Of a DNA stretch of 64,000 bases, positions 51,930 through 60,177 are shown piece by piece (within the stretch, counting starts at the first letter, position 1; each line of letters opens with the position of its first letter). The notes under the pieces are model-generated. The model did not search any database. It was not told where the DNA came from and saw nothing but the letters and a program-made list of their open reading frames with translations. This DNA comes from Streptomyces sp. NBC_01381 (GTDB taxonomy: Bacteria > Actinomycetota > Actinomycetes > Streptomycetales > Streptomycetaceae), in NCBI RefSeq assembly GCF_026340305.1, contig NZ_JAPEPI010000001.1, positions 1,922,001-1,986,000 of the forward strand. The letters run 5' to 3'. Made by a program: the position numbers and the translations under genes.

Positions 51930-53167
51930 CCTATCCCACGCAGCCGCTGCCGCAGGTGCCTCAGGCGGCGCCTCCTGTGGCGCCCGCTCCCGCTCCCGCT
52001 TCCGCTTCCGTTGCCGGAAAGAAGCCGGGCCGGGACCGCTATTTCGACGTACTGCGCTCGCTGGCCCTGGTCCGTGTCGTCATCTACCACCTGTTCGGCT
52101 GGGCCTGGCTGACGATCCTGTTCCCCTCGATGGGCGTGATGTTCGCGCTGGCGGGCGCGCTGATGGCGCGCTCGCTGAAGCGTCCGGCGTGGGGCGTGAT
52201 CAGGGGCCGAATACGCCGACTGCTGCCGCCGATGTGGGCGTTCAGCGCGGTGGCCCTGTTCCTGCTGTTCTACGGCGGCTGGAACGTGACCAAGGACCCG
52301 GACCACGGGGACACCTGGGGCCTGGTGTCGATGCTCAACTACGTGTTCCCGATAGGCGCCCCGCCGTTCCCCTGGCACATCGGGGACAAAGCGGGCCTCC
52401 TGGAGGACACCTGGCCGGCGCAGGCCGCGGGCCCGCTCTGGTACATCCGCGCGTACCTGTGGTTCGTGATCGCCTCGCCGTTGTTGCTGTGGGCGTTCCG
52501 CAGGCTCCCGTGGGTGACGCTGTTCGCGCCGCTGGCGCTGACGGCGGTGCTCGCCACGGACGTCGTGAAGATCCCCGGTGAGACGGGCAACGCGGTGACG
52601 GACTTCGCGATGTACGGCAGCTGCTGGGTCCTGGGCTTCGCCCACCAGGAGGGCGTACTGGCGCGCGTCCCGCGCTACTTGGCGGTTTCGGTCTCGGCCC
52701 TGATCATGGCGTTCGGCCTGTGGTGGGCGTCGGGCCATCTGGGCCCGGACGGCTGGGACCTGAACGACATCCCGCTGGCCCAGGCGGCATGGTCCTTCGG
52801 CTTCGTCGTCATCCTGTTCCAGTACTCACCGTCGTGGCAGGAGCTGCCGGGCCGCTTGAGGAAGTGGGACAAGCTGGTGACGCTGTCCAACAACCGGGCG
52901 GTGACGATCTACCTCTGGCACAACCTGCTGATCATGGCGACGGTGCCGATCATCGACATGGCGTACGACTTGCCGTTCATGCAGGACGAGCAGTGGAGCT
53001 CGGCGCTGGACACGACGTACATGCTGTGGATGACGGTGCTGGTGTGGCCGTTGATCGGGCTGATGATTGTGGCCGTGGGCTGGCTGGAGGATGTGGCGGC
53101 ACAGCGGAGGCCTCGGCTTTGGCCGAATGGGGCGAAGGCGGGGAAGGGGCGGCGGGCCGCTCGGTAG
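51926..53167 (+). CDS. Acyltransferase-3 family membrane protein of the mat operon
   Basis: 413 aa from ATG 51926, overlapping the matB stop by 4 bases. A Pro/Ala-rich N-terminus of about 35 residues precedes RYFDVLRSLALVRVVIYHLFGW, the acyltransferase-3 start with the conserved His (YHLF). FPSMGVMFALAGALMARSL and RGRIRRLLPPMW follow, then about ten membrane segments in all. It probably acylates the MatAB glycan, or helps move it, as IcaC-like acyltransferase-fold proteins are proposed to do in staphylococcal PNAG. It is the last gene of the three-gene operon 48925-53167. Confidence 0.88.
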   Translation: MTYPTQPLPQVPQAAPPVAPAPAPASASVAGKKPGRDRYFDVLRSLALVRVVIYHLFGWAWLTILFPSMGVMFALAGALMARSLKRPAWGVIRGRIRRLLPPMWAFSAVALFLLFYGGWNVTKDPDHGDTWGLVSMLNYVFPIGAPPFPWHIGDKAGLLEDTWPAQAAGPLWYIRAYLWFVIASPLLLWAFRRLPWVTLFAPLALTAVLATDVVKIPGETGNAVTDFAMYGSCWVLGFAHQEGVLARVPRYLAVSVSALIMAFGLWWASGHLGPDGWDLNDIPLAQAAWSFGFVVILFQYSPSWQELPGRLRKWDKLVTLSNNRAVTIYLWHNLLIMATVPIIDMAYDLPFMQDEQWSSALDTTYMLWMTVLVWPLIGLMIVAVGWLEDVAAQRRPRLWPNGAKAGKGRRAAR

Positions 53168-53237
53168 CGCGCGCGTCAGCGTGAGGGTGGCCGTGGATCG
53201 CACTTTGGTGTGGTGTGCGGCCACTTTTGTGTGTGGG

Positions 53238-53381
53238 GGCGACTCGTATGAACTGCGGGCCACCATCACTTGGAAGATCAGCTGGACCAGCACCACGGGT
53301 GAGGGCGGTGACCTTCCTGACCGTGAGTTCGGGGCGGAGCAGGGCGTCGTCGTTGAGGAGATCCAGACCGTCAACCGCTGA
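53238..53381 (+). pseudogene. 3' remnant of a paralogue of the exported protein encoded at 54273-55337
   Basis: 48 codons ending TGA at 53381 encode SYELRATITWKISWTSTTG and so on to EIQTVNR. This matches the last 45 residues of the 54273-55337 protein at about 31 of 45 positions by eye (AYELNATLTWQISWTSTAG to EIQSVNR), including the exact end. No start, signal peptide or upstream homologous sequence is present, because the mat operon acyltransferase ends 70 bases before it. It is a truncated duplicate. Confidence 0.85.
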
Positions 53382-53631
53382 CCGGCTCGTCGCGGCGTAA
53401 AACGCTGACGCAAATGTGCCTGGGTGCCCGGAAGTTCGGGCCCCCGTCAAGGAGGCGAGGGTGGTCTCACTCGCTCAGTGTGGAGAGGGCCGCGTTGCGC
53501 GTCGCCGGGGCTGATACGGGGTCCTTATGTGCCGATATGCCTGCTGCCCGGTGAACATGCTGCTGGCATCAGCCGTGGCCCGTGGATAGCTTCCGGGACT
53601 CCAGAGGATCTTCTCGCTCCAGGAGCTGACA
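53382..53631. other. Upstream region of the type VII-like cassette
   Basis: 250 bases after the pseudogene fragment. They should contain the promoter of the six-gene operon starting at 53632. The region around 53515-53600 (gggtccttatgtgccgatatgcctg) is less GC-rich than the rest, but no clear -35/-10 pair was assigned. Confidence 0.4.
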
Positions 53632-54276
53632 GTGATTCGGCGTCCAACTTTGCTTGTAGCGGCTGCTCTGACTGCTGCTGTTGTGGTTGCTTCGCTCTCG
53701 GCTTGTGGGGGTGGGGACGAGAAGATCGCGGGGGTGGGGTCGGGGGAGACGGGGAGAACTTCGCCGTCTCCGGCCGTGTCGGGGGATGGGATCGATCGGC
53801 CTGAGATCCGGCTGCCGAAGGGTGTCGAGAACACCTTTGAAGGTGGTGAGACAGGTGATGTGAAGAAGGACGCGGTGCTTGCGGACAACCAGCGCGTGAT
53901 CAACTCAATTGATGAGGCCATCACCGTCGATGCCAAGAAGCACCCGGCGCTGGAGTTCTACTCGGCGGGCGACGCGCTCGTCAGCGCTGCCACGTATGTC
54001 CAGTCGTTCTATGACGCAGGCGTCTCGTGGGTGGGACTGACTCGGTACTACGACCAGCAAGTCACGTTCCTCAAGGGCGGGGCCGCGGCTGTCACCTACT
54101 GCGGCGACGAGACGAAGGCGTACAGCGCGAACCGCAAGACCGGGGCGGTCAAGAAGACCCCCGGCGACTCGGATGACTACATCTCGTACAACGTGCGCAT
54201 GGAGAAGAACACCGACGGCGTCTGGCAGGCGACGAGCGTGACCTCCGAGGAAGGCGCGCAGAAGTGTCAGCCATGA
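53632..54276 (+). CDS. Secreted lipoprotein, first gene of a type VII-like cassette
   Basis: 214 aa from GTG 53632, with AGGAG upstream. The signal peptide LLVAAALTAAVVVASLSACGGG ends in a lipobox (LSAC), lipidating Cys25. A Ser/Pro/Gly linker precedes a compact domain (about 75-214) with two Cys (VTYCGDE and QKCQP) and many aromatic residues. No family was recognised; the shape resembles small actinobacterial lipoproteins with an NTF2-like fold (FYDAGVSWVG, NTDGVWQATSV). The next gene overlaps by 4 bases. It may be a cell-surface partner or immunity component of the cassette. Confidence 0.8.
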   Translation: MIRRPTLLVAAALTAAVVVASLSACGGGDEKIAGVGSGETGRTSPSPAVSGDGIDRPEIRLPKGVENTFEGGETGDVKKDAVLADNQRVINSIDEAITVDAKKHPALEFYSAGDALVSAATYVQSFYDAGVSWVGLTRYYDQQVTFLKGGAAAVTYCGDETKAYSANRKTGAVKKTPGDSDDYISYNVRMEKNTDGVWQATSVTSEEGAQKCQP

Positions 54277-55337
54277 GCGGACTCAATCGACGGGCCCCGA
54301 TGCTCGTGGCTCTGGTTCCGGTTCTGGCTTTGGCGCTGGTTGCGAGTGCGTCGTCTGTTCTTGCGTACGCGGGTGACAAGAGCCTGGGTGGAAGCCACGG
54401 GAGTGCTCGGGGTGGCAAGCAGGGCAAGACCATCACCGTCCGGACGAGTATTCAGACGAGGGTCAACGGACATTCAGGGGCCATCAGGAGGACGGGCAAC
54501 CTCTCCTCTGTGGATGGCAACTGGACTCCTCCGGCGTGCTGGTACGAGCCCGCGTTCTCGCCCAAGGAAATCGAAGCGGTGGTCAAGCGGATGCGCGGTC
54601 TGGGTGTCGGCGTTCCGTTCATGGGCGGTATCGGCGCCGCTCTCGGGAACGTCTTCGACGCGTATTACAAAGACGGTCACCCCTACAAGAACTACAACCT
54701 CGACAAGCAGGGCGAGGGGATGTTCTGGGCCCGGGTGGTCAATCCCAATCGCAAGGACGACCCGGAGGCGATGGCCTGCGACCGGCCACCCTTCTGGGTC
54801 GACAAGGGGGAGTCGCCGGACGAGCCTCTCGCCGTGAGCCCGGCGGTTCTCGCCGCGTACGCGTACGACGAACTCCCCGTCCCCGACACGGAAGTCGCCA
54901 TGGCGCCGCCCGGCGAGACCAAGGTCAATCTGCCGACCTGGATCTGGCTGGACAAGGCCAAGTTCAAGAAGGTCTCGGTGACCGCGAGTATTCCGGGAGC
55001 CGGGCTCTCCGCGACCACGACCGCTCGGCCCGTCTCCCTCACGATCGATCCCGGCACGGCGGACGCCGAGACGTTCCCACCCTCGGGAGAGTGCCCCATC
55101 AGAGGCGGGCGGATCGGTGCGCCACGGGCCAAGGGGACGCCGGCGGAGACGCTGCCGCCGTGTGGCGTGCGGTATTTGCGGGCCCCGGGCCAGGGCGGCG
55201 CGTACGAACTGAACGCCACTCTGACTTGGCAGATCAGTTGGACCAGTACGGCGGGTGACGGGGGTGGTCTGCCGGACGGGGTGTATGGGGCGGCGCAGGA
55301 CGTCGTGGTGCAGGAGATCCAGTCCGTCAACCGGTGA
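54273..55337 (+). CDS. Exported protein of unknown function, duplicated in part upstream
   Basis: 354 aa from ATG 54273, overlapping the lipoprotein stop; GTG 54264 is an alternative. A signal or anchor segment (PMLVALVPVLALALVASASSVLA) is followed by a 310-residue mature region with four scattered Cys (ACWYEP, MACDRPPFW, GECPIRG, PPCGVRYL), probably two disulfides. The C-terminal YELNATLTWQISWTST beta-strand region is the part duplicated at 53238-53381. No known domain was recognised. It belongs to the operon that encodes the WXG100-like and type VII secreted proteins, so it may be an outer component of that system. Confidence 0.8.
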   Translation: MSGLNRRAPMLVALVPVLALALVASASSVLAYAGDKSLGGSHGSARGGKQGKTITVRTSIQTRVNGHSGAIRRTGNLSSVDGNWTPPACWYEPAFSPKEIEAVVKRMRGLGVGVPFMGGIGAALGNVFDAYYKDGHPYKNYNLDKQGEGMFWARVVNPNRKDDPEAMACDRPPFWVDKGESPDEPLAVSPAVLAAYAYDELPVPDTEVAMAPPGETKVNLPTWIWLDKAKFKKVSVTASIPGAGLSATTTARPVSLTIDPGTADAETFPPSGECPIRGGRIGAPRAKGTPAETLPPCGVRYLRAPGQGGAYELNATLTWQISWTSTAGDGGGLPDGVYGAAQDVVVQEIQSVNR

Positions 55338-55381
55338 GCGTGAGTGTCTACGTATTCGCAAGCAGAGGAGAAGCGCGCGCG

Positions 55382-55714
55382 ATGGCGGATCGGCTCGTGG
55401 TCGACGGTGATGAGCTCGAACACTTCATGAAGCTGCTCAACAGATCGAGGGATTCGCTGAAGAGCATGCGCAAGGCGTTGGGTGATGCGACCACCATGGG
55501 CCTCGGGACGGACGACCTCGACTGGGCCTGCACGGACTTTCAGGACGACTGGAAGTACGGCACGGAACAGATCGGTGAGCAGGCCGAGGATCTCGCGAAG
55601 ATCATCAATGCGAGCAAGGAGAGTTACCGCGAGGTCGACAAGGCGCTGGAGGAGTGCCTGAAGGAGAAGGGCAGGAGCAAGGCGAAGCGCGGCGGTTCTG
55701 GGGGCGCGGCTTGA
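55382..55714 (+). CDS. WXG100-like small helical protein
   Basis: 110 aa from ATG 55382, with AGAGGAGAA about 10 bases upstream; GTG 55334 in frame is less likely. Two predicted helices flank a central turn (LGTDDLDWACTDFQDDWKYG) where the Trp-containing acidic turn takes the place of W-X-G. The C-terminus is Lys/Arg/Gly-rich. Such proteins pair with a larger type VII substrate. The next gene starts at a TTG that overlaps this stop (TTGA), so the two are made together, as expected for a secretion heterodimer. Confidence 0.78.
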   Translation: MADRLVVDGDELEHFMKLLNRSRDSLKSMRKALGDATTMGLGTDDLDWACTDFQDDWKYGTEQIGEQAEDLAKIINASKESYREVDKALEECLKEKGRSKAKRGGSGGAA

Positions 55715-57066
55715 CGTACGATCCTGCTGCCGCGACGACGCTCCCGTCGAATTCGCCGGCCCGCCGCAACGGCCCGCTTCCGCAGGGCATGAAGTCCTCT
55801 CCGGAAGTCCCGAATCCTGACTACCCGGATCTTGGGTTCAACCCGGTGCCGGGCGACACCGACACGGTGGAGGCGCTGCGCCGGAAGCTGGTCGACTGCG
55901 CCACGACTCTCCATGAGACGCACGGTGTGGTGACTCGATTGATGGACGGCAGCTACTGGAAGGGCGACGCGGCCGTCGCCTTCCGGGAGCAGATCGAGGA
56001 TGGCCCACTCCCGAAAAACCTTAAGGACGCGGCCAATTCCATCGGCAAGGCGGCCAAGCATCTGAATCGCTGGCACGGCGAGCTCGACGATTTCCAGCGC
56101 CGGGCCAAACGCCTGAATCAGGCGGCGAAGGATGCACGCGTTGCCCTGGAAGCTGAGAAGGGGCGCGCCGAGCGTGCGGGTGACGAACCGGACCTGGACA
56201 AGGCGGGCGCGGCCCGGCACGACGACGCGAAGAAGGCGTTGCGACGGGCCAACGGGCAGGTGCAGGACGCTCAGGACGAACTCGACCGGATTCTGAAGAA
56301 GGCCCGGGACCTGGCCAGCGAGCACGAAGAGCGGGCCAACTACCGGGCGGGCAAGATCCGTGACGCGACGCACCGGCTGGCGCCGAACGAACCAGGCTTG
56401 TTCGACAAGGCGACCGACTGGGTCAAGGAGAACCTGCCGGACATTCTCAGTGCGCTGTCTGGGGTCGTCGCCCTGGTGGCGATCGTCTTTTCCGGTCCGT
56501 TGGGGATCGCGATGGTGGCGGCGTTGATGTTGGCGTCTTCGGCGTTGAGTGCGGGTGCGCTTGGGATGAGGGTGTCGGATCCGGAGGTGCGGGCGTCGCT
56601 GATGGACGGGGTTACCAAGCGGGAGTTCGATGCGGACTTTTGGAGCAATGCGGTGTCGGTGGGGGCGGATGGGTTGGGGATGGTTCCGGGGCTTGTGGCT
56701 GTCATTAAGGGGGGTGTGAAGGCCGTGGATACGGTGCGCCGGAGCACTCAACTCATGAGTCTCGGACAGCGGATGGCCACTGTCGGTACCAAGACCATGG
56801 ATGAGGCACGGACCATCGCAGCCCTGGACAACCGACTTATCGCGCACGTGGTCCGTGGTTGTAGCGACCCAGCCAAGGCTGCCAAGGCGGTAGCCAGCGG
56901 TTCAGGGGCCCTTGGTGTGGGCACAGCGAACTTCGGCCTGATCGACAGTGCCATGGACGGCGACGACACCAAGGTCAAGGACGGTGCCGTCGCCGGGATC
57001 GACGGTGCGCGGCTGGGCCTCGACAGCGGTGGGCTTCTGAGCCTCGCCCGCCATGCTTTCTCGTAG
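55711..57066 (+). CDS. Putative type VII (ESX-like) secreted protein
   Basis: 451 aa from TTG 55711, chosen because it overlaps the WXG100-like stop; the ATG-type start at 55654 would overlap that gene by 61 bases. Residues 30-210 form a helical hairpin domain with the LXG/T7SS-signal look (DTDTVEALRRKLVDCATTLH, GSYWKGDAAVAFREQI, KAAKHLNRWHGELDDFQRRA), then a coiled coil. Two adjoining hydrophobic helices follow near 245-290 (LSGVVALVAIVFSGPLGIAM), then about 150 residues rich in Gly/Ala/Asp. In relatives this position holds a toxin domain; no nuclease, deaminase or other catalytic motif is visible here. From about 56500 the codons are markedly less GC-rich than in neighbouring genes. Confidence 0.8.
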   Translation: MTYDPAAATTLPSNSPARRNGPLPQGMKSSPEVPNPDYPDLGFNPVPGDTDTVEALRRKLVDCATTLHETHGVVTRLMDGSYWKGDAAVAFREQIEDGPLPKNLKDAANSIGKAAKHLNRWHGELDDFQRRAKRLNQAAKDARVALEAEKGRAERAGDEPDLDKAGAARHDDAKKALRRANGQVQDAQDELDRILKKARDLASEHEERANYRAGKIRDATHRLAPNEPGLFDKATDWVKENLPDILSALSGVVALVAIVFSGPLGIAMVAALMLASSALSAGALGMRVSDPEVRASLMDGVTKREFDADFWSNAVSVGADGLGMVPGLVAVIKGGVKAVDTVRRSTQLMSLGQRMATVGTKTMDEARTIAALDNRLIAHVVRGCSDPAKAAKAVASGSGALGVGTANFGLIDSAMDGDDTKVKDGAVAGIDGARLGLDSGGLLSLARHAFS

Positions 57067-57091
57067 CCCTCTCGACGGAAAAGAGTGCCTA

Positions 57092-57745
57092 ATGAATCCT
57101 GCCGACTTCGCCACTGCCTGGGACCACCCGCCGACCCGTCTGACCTGGCTGAGACATATGTGTATGAACGTGCTCGGGCTCATCGGGTGGGCGGGAGGCT
57201 GGATCGTACTCTTGGGCATCTCGACCTACACGCCCAACTGGGTTGTGTGGATCTTCATGCCTTACTTCTTCTACGGGTTTTACCGGGTAGCCATCCAGTT
57301 TAAGTACTTCCACCCGGCGCTGCGCATGCTGCGTATCCTCCGCACGTACCCATGGCAGGTGCTACGGGGAGTCCCGAATGGGCTGGGCGACCATCCTGAC
57401 GTTGTCGGCAGCCAGTACGGGTGGTTCGAGTTCTCTAATCCGTCCTACCCCGATCAGCTACTTCCGTTGGTCTTTGGCCAGCACATGCGCACGGAATGGT
57501 GGCGCCGAAGGTTGGCCCCCCGCGCCAAGCCGAAGCTGAAGGCGCAGATCGAAGTGGTGTGGTTCGCCGGTGATCCCCGCTTCATCGGACTTATCGCTGC
57601 CCCAACGGCCAGTGGTCAGGCGCCCAGGCGTCTCCAAGTCATCAACCAGCAGATGGCGGCCGATGGTGGCCGCAGCTTCTCCAGCTGGGGCGCAACCCCC
57701 GATGACATCGAGCGCGGCCGACGCGTCGGCATCTACCCGGCCTAG
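57092..57745 (+). CDS. Membrane protein of the type VII-like cassette
   Basis: 217 aa from ATG 57092, with GGAAAAGAG upstream, 25 bases after the previous stop. Two membrane segments lie near 25-75 (MNVLGLIGWAGGWIVLLGI, then VVWIFMPYFFYGFYRVAIQF). A cytoplasmic domain follows with YPWQVLRGVPNGLGDHPDVV and a C-terminal strand-rich part (IEVVWFAGDPRFIGLIAAP). This association with type VII-like substrates recurs in Streptomyces to my knowledge, but the function is unknown. It could be an immunity or accessory protein. Its codon use is the least GC-rich of the cassette. Confidence 0.78.
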   Translation: MNPADFATAWDHPPTRLTWLRHMCMNVLGLIGWAGGWIVLLGISTYTPNWVVWIFMPYFFYGFYRVAIQFKYFHPALRMLRILRTYPWQVLRGVPNGLGDHPDVVGSQYGWFEFSNPSYPDQLLPLVFGQHMRTEWWRRRLAPRAKPKLKAQIEVVWFAGDPRFIGLIAAPTASGQAPRRLQVINQQMAADGGRSFSSWGATPDDIERGRRVGIYPA

Positions 57746-57766
57746 CCCCTGAAGAGGCATGCCCCC

Positions 57767-58459
57767 ATGAGTAGCGACACCTCCACCCCCTTCTTCACCC
57801 TCCACGAATCCGCCCAAGACCCCGACGCCGACCTCTGGTTCGTCGAACCGGCCGGCTTCACCACCATCCCGCTCGACGTGTTCCTCGCCCCGCAGGATTC
57901 CCCAGCCACCGAGAAGCTGCGCACCGCCCTCGCCCCACTCCTCGACGCGGCGCCCGATGGCACGGCTGCACGTCAGCAGATCATCGCCCAACTATCCGCA
58001 GGGAAGCAGATATTGGCAGCCCTGTGCCAAGCCGGGACAGTGCACTGCTCCGTAGGCCTGCATCGCGACGACGTAGGCGGAACAGGCGGCCCGCTGCTGC
58101 TCTCCCTCCTCACGCTCGCCTGGCGGGACATCGCCCTCGCGCCGCCCGCCGTCACCGCCGCCCGTGCCGTCGCGTCGTCCGAGGGGCACACACACGTCGA
58201 GTACGTCGAACTGCCCTGCGGGCCCGCGTCCGTAAGCGAGACCGTGCGCACGCCTTCCCTCGGCAGCGGCCTCCTGCAGCAGCAGCTCCTCCAGATTCAC
58301 GCCCACCTCCCGCACCCGGCGGGCAAGCGACTTGCCGTCGTCACCCTGACCACCGCCGAAGTCGCTCGCCGGGAGCATTACCGCGCCATCCTCGGACAGG
58401 TCGCGGAGCTGGTCAGCTTCGATGATCCGCTCGCCGACGTCATCCCGCGGCCCGCCTGA
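57767..58459 (+). CDS. Conserved protein of the type VII-like cassette
   Basis: 230 aa from ATG 57767, 21 bases after the previous stop. It is a soluble protein without signal peptide or membrane segment. It starts with FFTLHESAQDPDADLWFVEPAGFTTIPLD and has an internal HCSVGLHRDDVGGTGGPLLLSLLTLAW and LAVVTLTTAEVARREHYRAI. No catalytic motif is recognised. I recall this family as a frequent companion of putative type VII effectors in Streptomyces, where an immunity or chaperone role (like EspG) would fit. The last 20 bases overlap, tail to tail, a LysR gene. Confidence 0.75.
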   Translation: MSSDTSTPFFTLHESAQDPDADLWFVEPAGFTTIPLDVFLAPQDSPATEKLRTALAPLLDAAPDGTAARQQIIAQLSAGKQILAALCQAGTVHCSVGLHRDDVGGTGGPLLLSLLTLAWRDIALAPPAVTAARAVASSEGHTHVEYVELPCGPASVSETVRTPSLGSGLLQQQLLQIHAHLPHPAGKRLAVVTLTTAEVARREHYRAILGQVAELVSFDDPLADVIPRPA

Positions 58460-59333
58460 GAGCTGCCGCGAGGAGTGCCGGGGGACCGTCCACCGCATTG
58501 CTGTGCAGGACCTCGGTGCGGTGAACCAGCCGTGGTGCGGAGACGGGGACCGAGTTGATGCCGGGGATGCCCTCGATTGCCGGCTGGGGCAGTAGCGCGA
58601 GGCCGTGGCCTGCGGCGGTGAGGGCGAGGAGTCCGCGTACGTCGGTTCCTTCGTAGCGCAAGGACGGGCGAAAGCCGTCGGTTCCGCTCGTGGTGCGCAG
58701 CTGTGCCAGTGGGATGGCGGTGTCGGGGGCGTCGATCCAGCGGGCGTCTGCGAGGTCGACCAGGCGGAGGCCGGCCCGGCCTGCCAGTGGGTGCTGAGCG
58801 GGGAGAGCGACGGCCGGCCGTTGTTCAGTGACAGCTGTCGCCGTGAGTGGGCCGACGTCGGGGAGGTGGAGTGGGTCGTTGGGCGCGGCCACGCCGTCGA
58901 CCAGGCCGATGTCCAGTGCTGCGGTGGCGACTTGGCGGGTGATGACCTCACGACTCAGGACGCGTACGGTCACCTCCCAAAGGGGCTGCGTCCGGCGTAT
59001 GTCGGCAAGCGTTCGGGTGAGCTGTGGCGTCAGGGCCAGAGGCGAGACGCCGATGACGGTGCGGGCAGCTGCGGGTGCCGCGGTGAGGCGCGCTATGTCC
59101 GCGCGGGCGGCGTCCAGTCGCAACAGCAGCGGCCCTGCGTGCTCCAGCAACCGGACGCCGACGCCCGTCGGAGAGACCGGTCGCCGCTGCAGCAGGACCG
59201 CTCCGAGGTCGCTTTCGAGCGCGGCGATGTGCTGGGACACCGCCGACTGGGTGTAGCCCAGTTCGCGAGCCGCCTCGGAGAAGGAACCGCAGCGCGCCAC
59301 GGCAACGAACGTACGGAGAAGGTGCGGATCCAT
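58440..59333 (-). CDS. LysR-family transcriptional regulator
   Basis: 297 aa from ATG 59333 (MDPHLLRTFVAVARCGSFSE); in-frame ATGs at 59339 and 59351 are alternatives, and none has a clear ribosome-binding site. The winged helix (AARELGYTQSAVSQHIAALESDLGAVLLQRR) and the effector-binding domain are complete. It is divergent from the GATase-like gene at 59422, which it may control. The alternative starts are embedded in two 12-base direct repeats that could be its own operator. Confidence 0.9.
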   Translation of the reverse strand: MDPHLLRTFVAVARCGSFSEAARELGYTQSAVSQHIAALESDLGAVLLQRRPVSPTGVGVRLLEHAGPLLLRLDAARADIARLTAAPAAARTVIGVSPLALTPQLTRTLADIRRTQPLWEVTVRVLSREVITRQVATAALDIGLVDGVAAPNDPLHLPDVGPLTATAVTEQRPAVALPAQHPLAGRAGLRLVDLADARWIDAPDTAIPLAQLRTTSGTDGFRPSLRYEGTDVRGLLALTAAGHGLALLPQPAIEGIPGINSVPVSAPRLVHRTEVLHSNAVDGPPALLAAALRRAAG

Positions 59334-59336
59334 GCC

Positions 59337-59360
59337 CATCAGTATTGCCATCAGTATTGC
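59337..59360. repeat. Two 12-base direct repeats over the LysR start
   Basis: CATCAGTATTGC occurs twice in tandem (59337-59348 and 59349-59360), followed by TAAT. On the minus strand this reads ATTAGCAATACTGAT, which fits the T-N11-A pattern of LysR sites. Confidence 0.75.
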
Positions 59361-59421
59361 TAATGGGAGGGTCGCGGATCATCGTTGGTGCTGAACTCGG
59401 CTGCCGGGTCAGGATGTTCGC

Positions 59422-60177
59422 ATGCCTGAGCCTTCGAACATTTCGACGGCCCGCCTCGCGCTGGTGGGCGACCGCTCGCCCGGCGTGCGGGCCCACACTC
59501 GTATCCCCGGTCTTCTCGACGCGCTGGCCCAGCGTGACCAGTTGGTCCTGGACGCGTACTGGATCCCGACCCAGGACGCGGAAGCCGCCGACGGTCTCAG
59601 CGGATTCGATGCCATTTGGCTTGTGCCCGGAAGCCCGTATCGCAGCGAAGCCGGAGCGATCGCGGCGGCCCGCACCGCGCGTGAGCAGGGGATCCCGTTC
59701 CTGGGCACGTGTGGTGGCTTCCAGCACGCGCTCCTGGAGTTCGCGCGCGGCGTGTGCGGGCTCTCCGGTGTTGACCACGCCGAGAACCGACCGGAGGGGG
59801 ACGACTTGCTCGTCGTCCCCCTGGCCTGCTCCCTGGTCGGGCACGAAGGCGTGGTCAAGGTGGTGGCGGGCTCGTTGGCGGAGCGTGTCCTTGGTGCTGA
59901 GCGGACTGTCGAGCGGTACCACTGCTCGTATGGCCTCAGCCCGGCCCATCTGAATGTGCTGCGTGCGCACGGGCTGCGCTTCAGCGGCGTCGACGAGGCG
60001 GGCGACGTGCGTATGGCCGAGCTGCCGGACCACCCGTTCTTCCTCGCCACCTTGTTCCAGCCCGAGCTCGCGGACGACGGCACTCGGCCCCACCCGATCA
60101 TCCGGGCGCTGGCCGCTGCGGCGGTCGACCATGCGGCCGCGGCCGAGGGCTCTGTGCCGTTCAGTACCCGGCGGTGA
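59422..60177 (+). CDS. Class I glutamine amidotransferase-like protein (CTP synthase C-terminal-related)
   Basis: 251 aa from ATG 59422 (MPEPSNISTARLALVGDRSP). The class I GATase nucleophile elbow is present (GTCGGFQH, Cys97). The motif that normally supplies the catalytic His and Glu (FHPE) reads FQPE at 212-215, so His is replaced by Gln while Glu is kept. His204 (DHPFF) is nearby. The protein belongs to the CTP synthase C-terminal-related family that stands alone without a synthetase domain. Amidotransferase activity is doubtful. It is divergent from the LysR gene; 17 bases overlap the convergent NAD(P)-binding protein gene. Confidence 0.85.
   Translation: MPEPSNISTARLALVGDRSPGVRAHTRIPGLLDALAQRDQLVLDAYWIPTQDAEAADGLSGFDAIWLVPGSPYRSEAGAIAAARTAREQGIPFLGTCGGFQHALLEFARGVCGLSGVDHAENRPEGDDLLVVPLACSLVGHEGVVKVVAGSLAERVLGAERTVERYHCSYGLSPAHLNVLRAHGLRFSGVDEAGDVRMAELPDHPFFLATLFQPELADDGTRPHPIIRALAAAAVDHAAAAEGSVPFSTRR

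Noticed and set aside
43556..53200. Duplicate of the ssrA 3' end marking the far end of an integrated island
   Set aside because: No second copy of CGATTCCCGCCATCTCC was found by eye downstream in the window, so an attachment-site pair cannot be claimed.
55654..55711. Earlier start for the type VII substrate gene
   Set aside because: It would overlap the WXG100-like gene by 61 bases; the TTG at 55711 overlaps its stop by 4 bases, the usual coupling pattern here.
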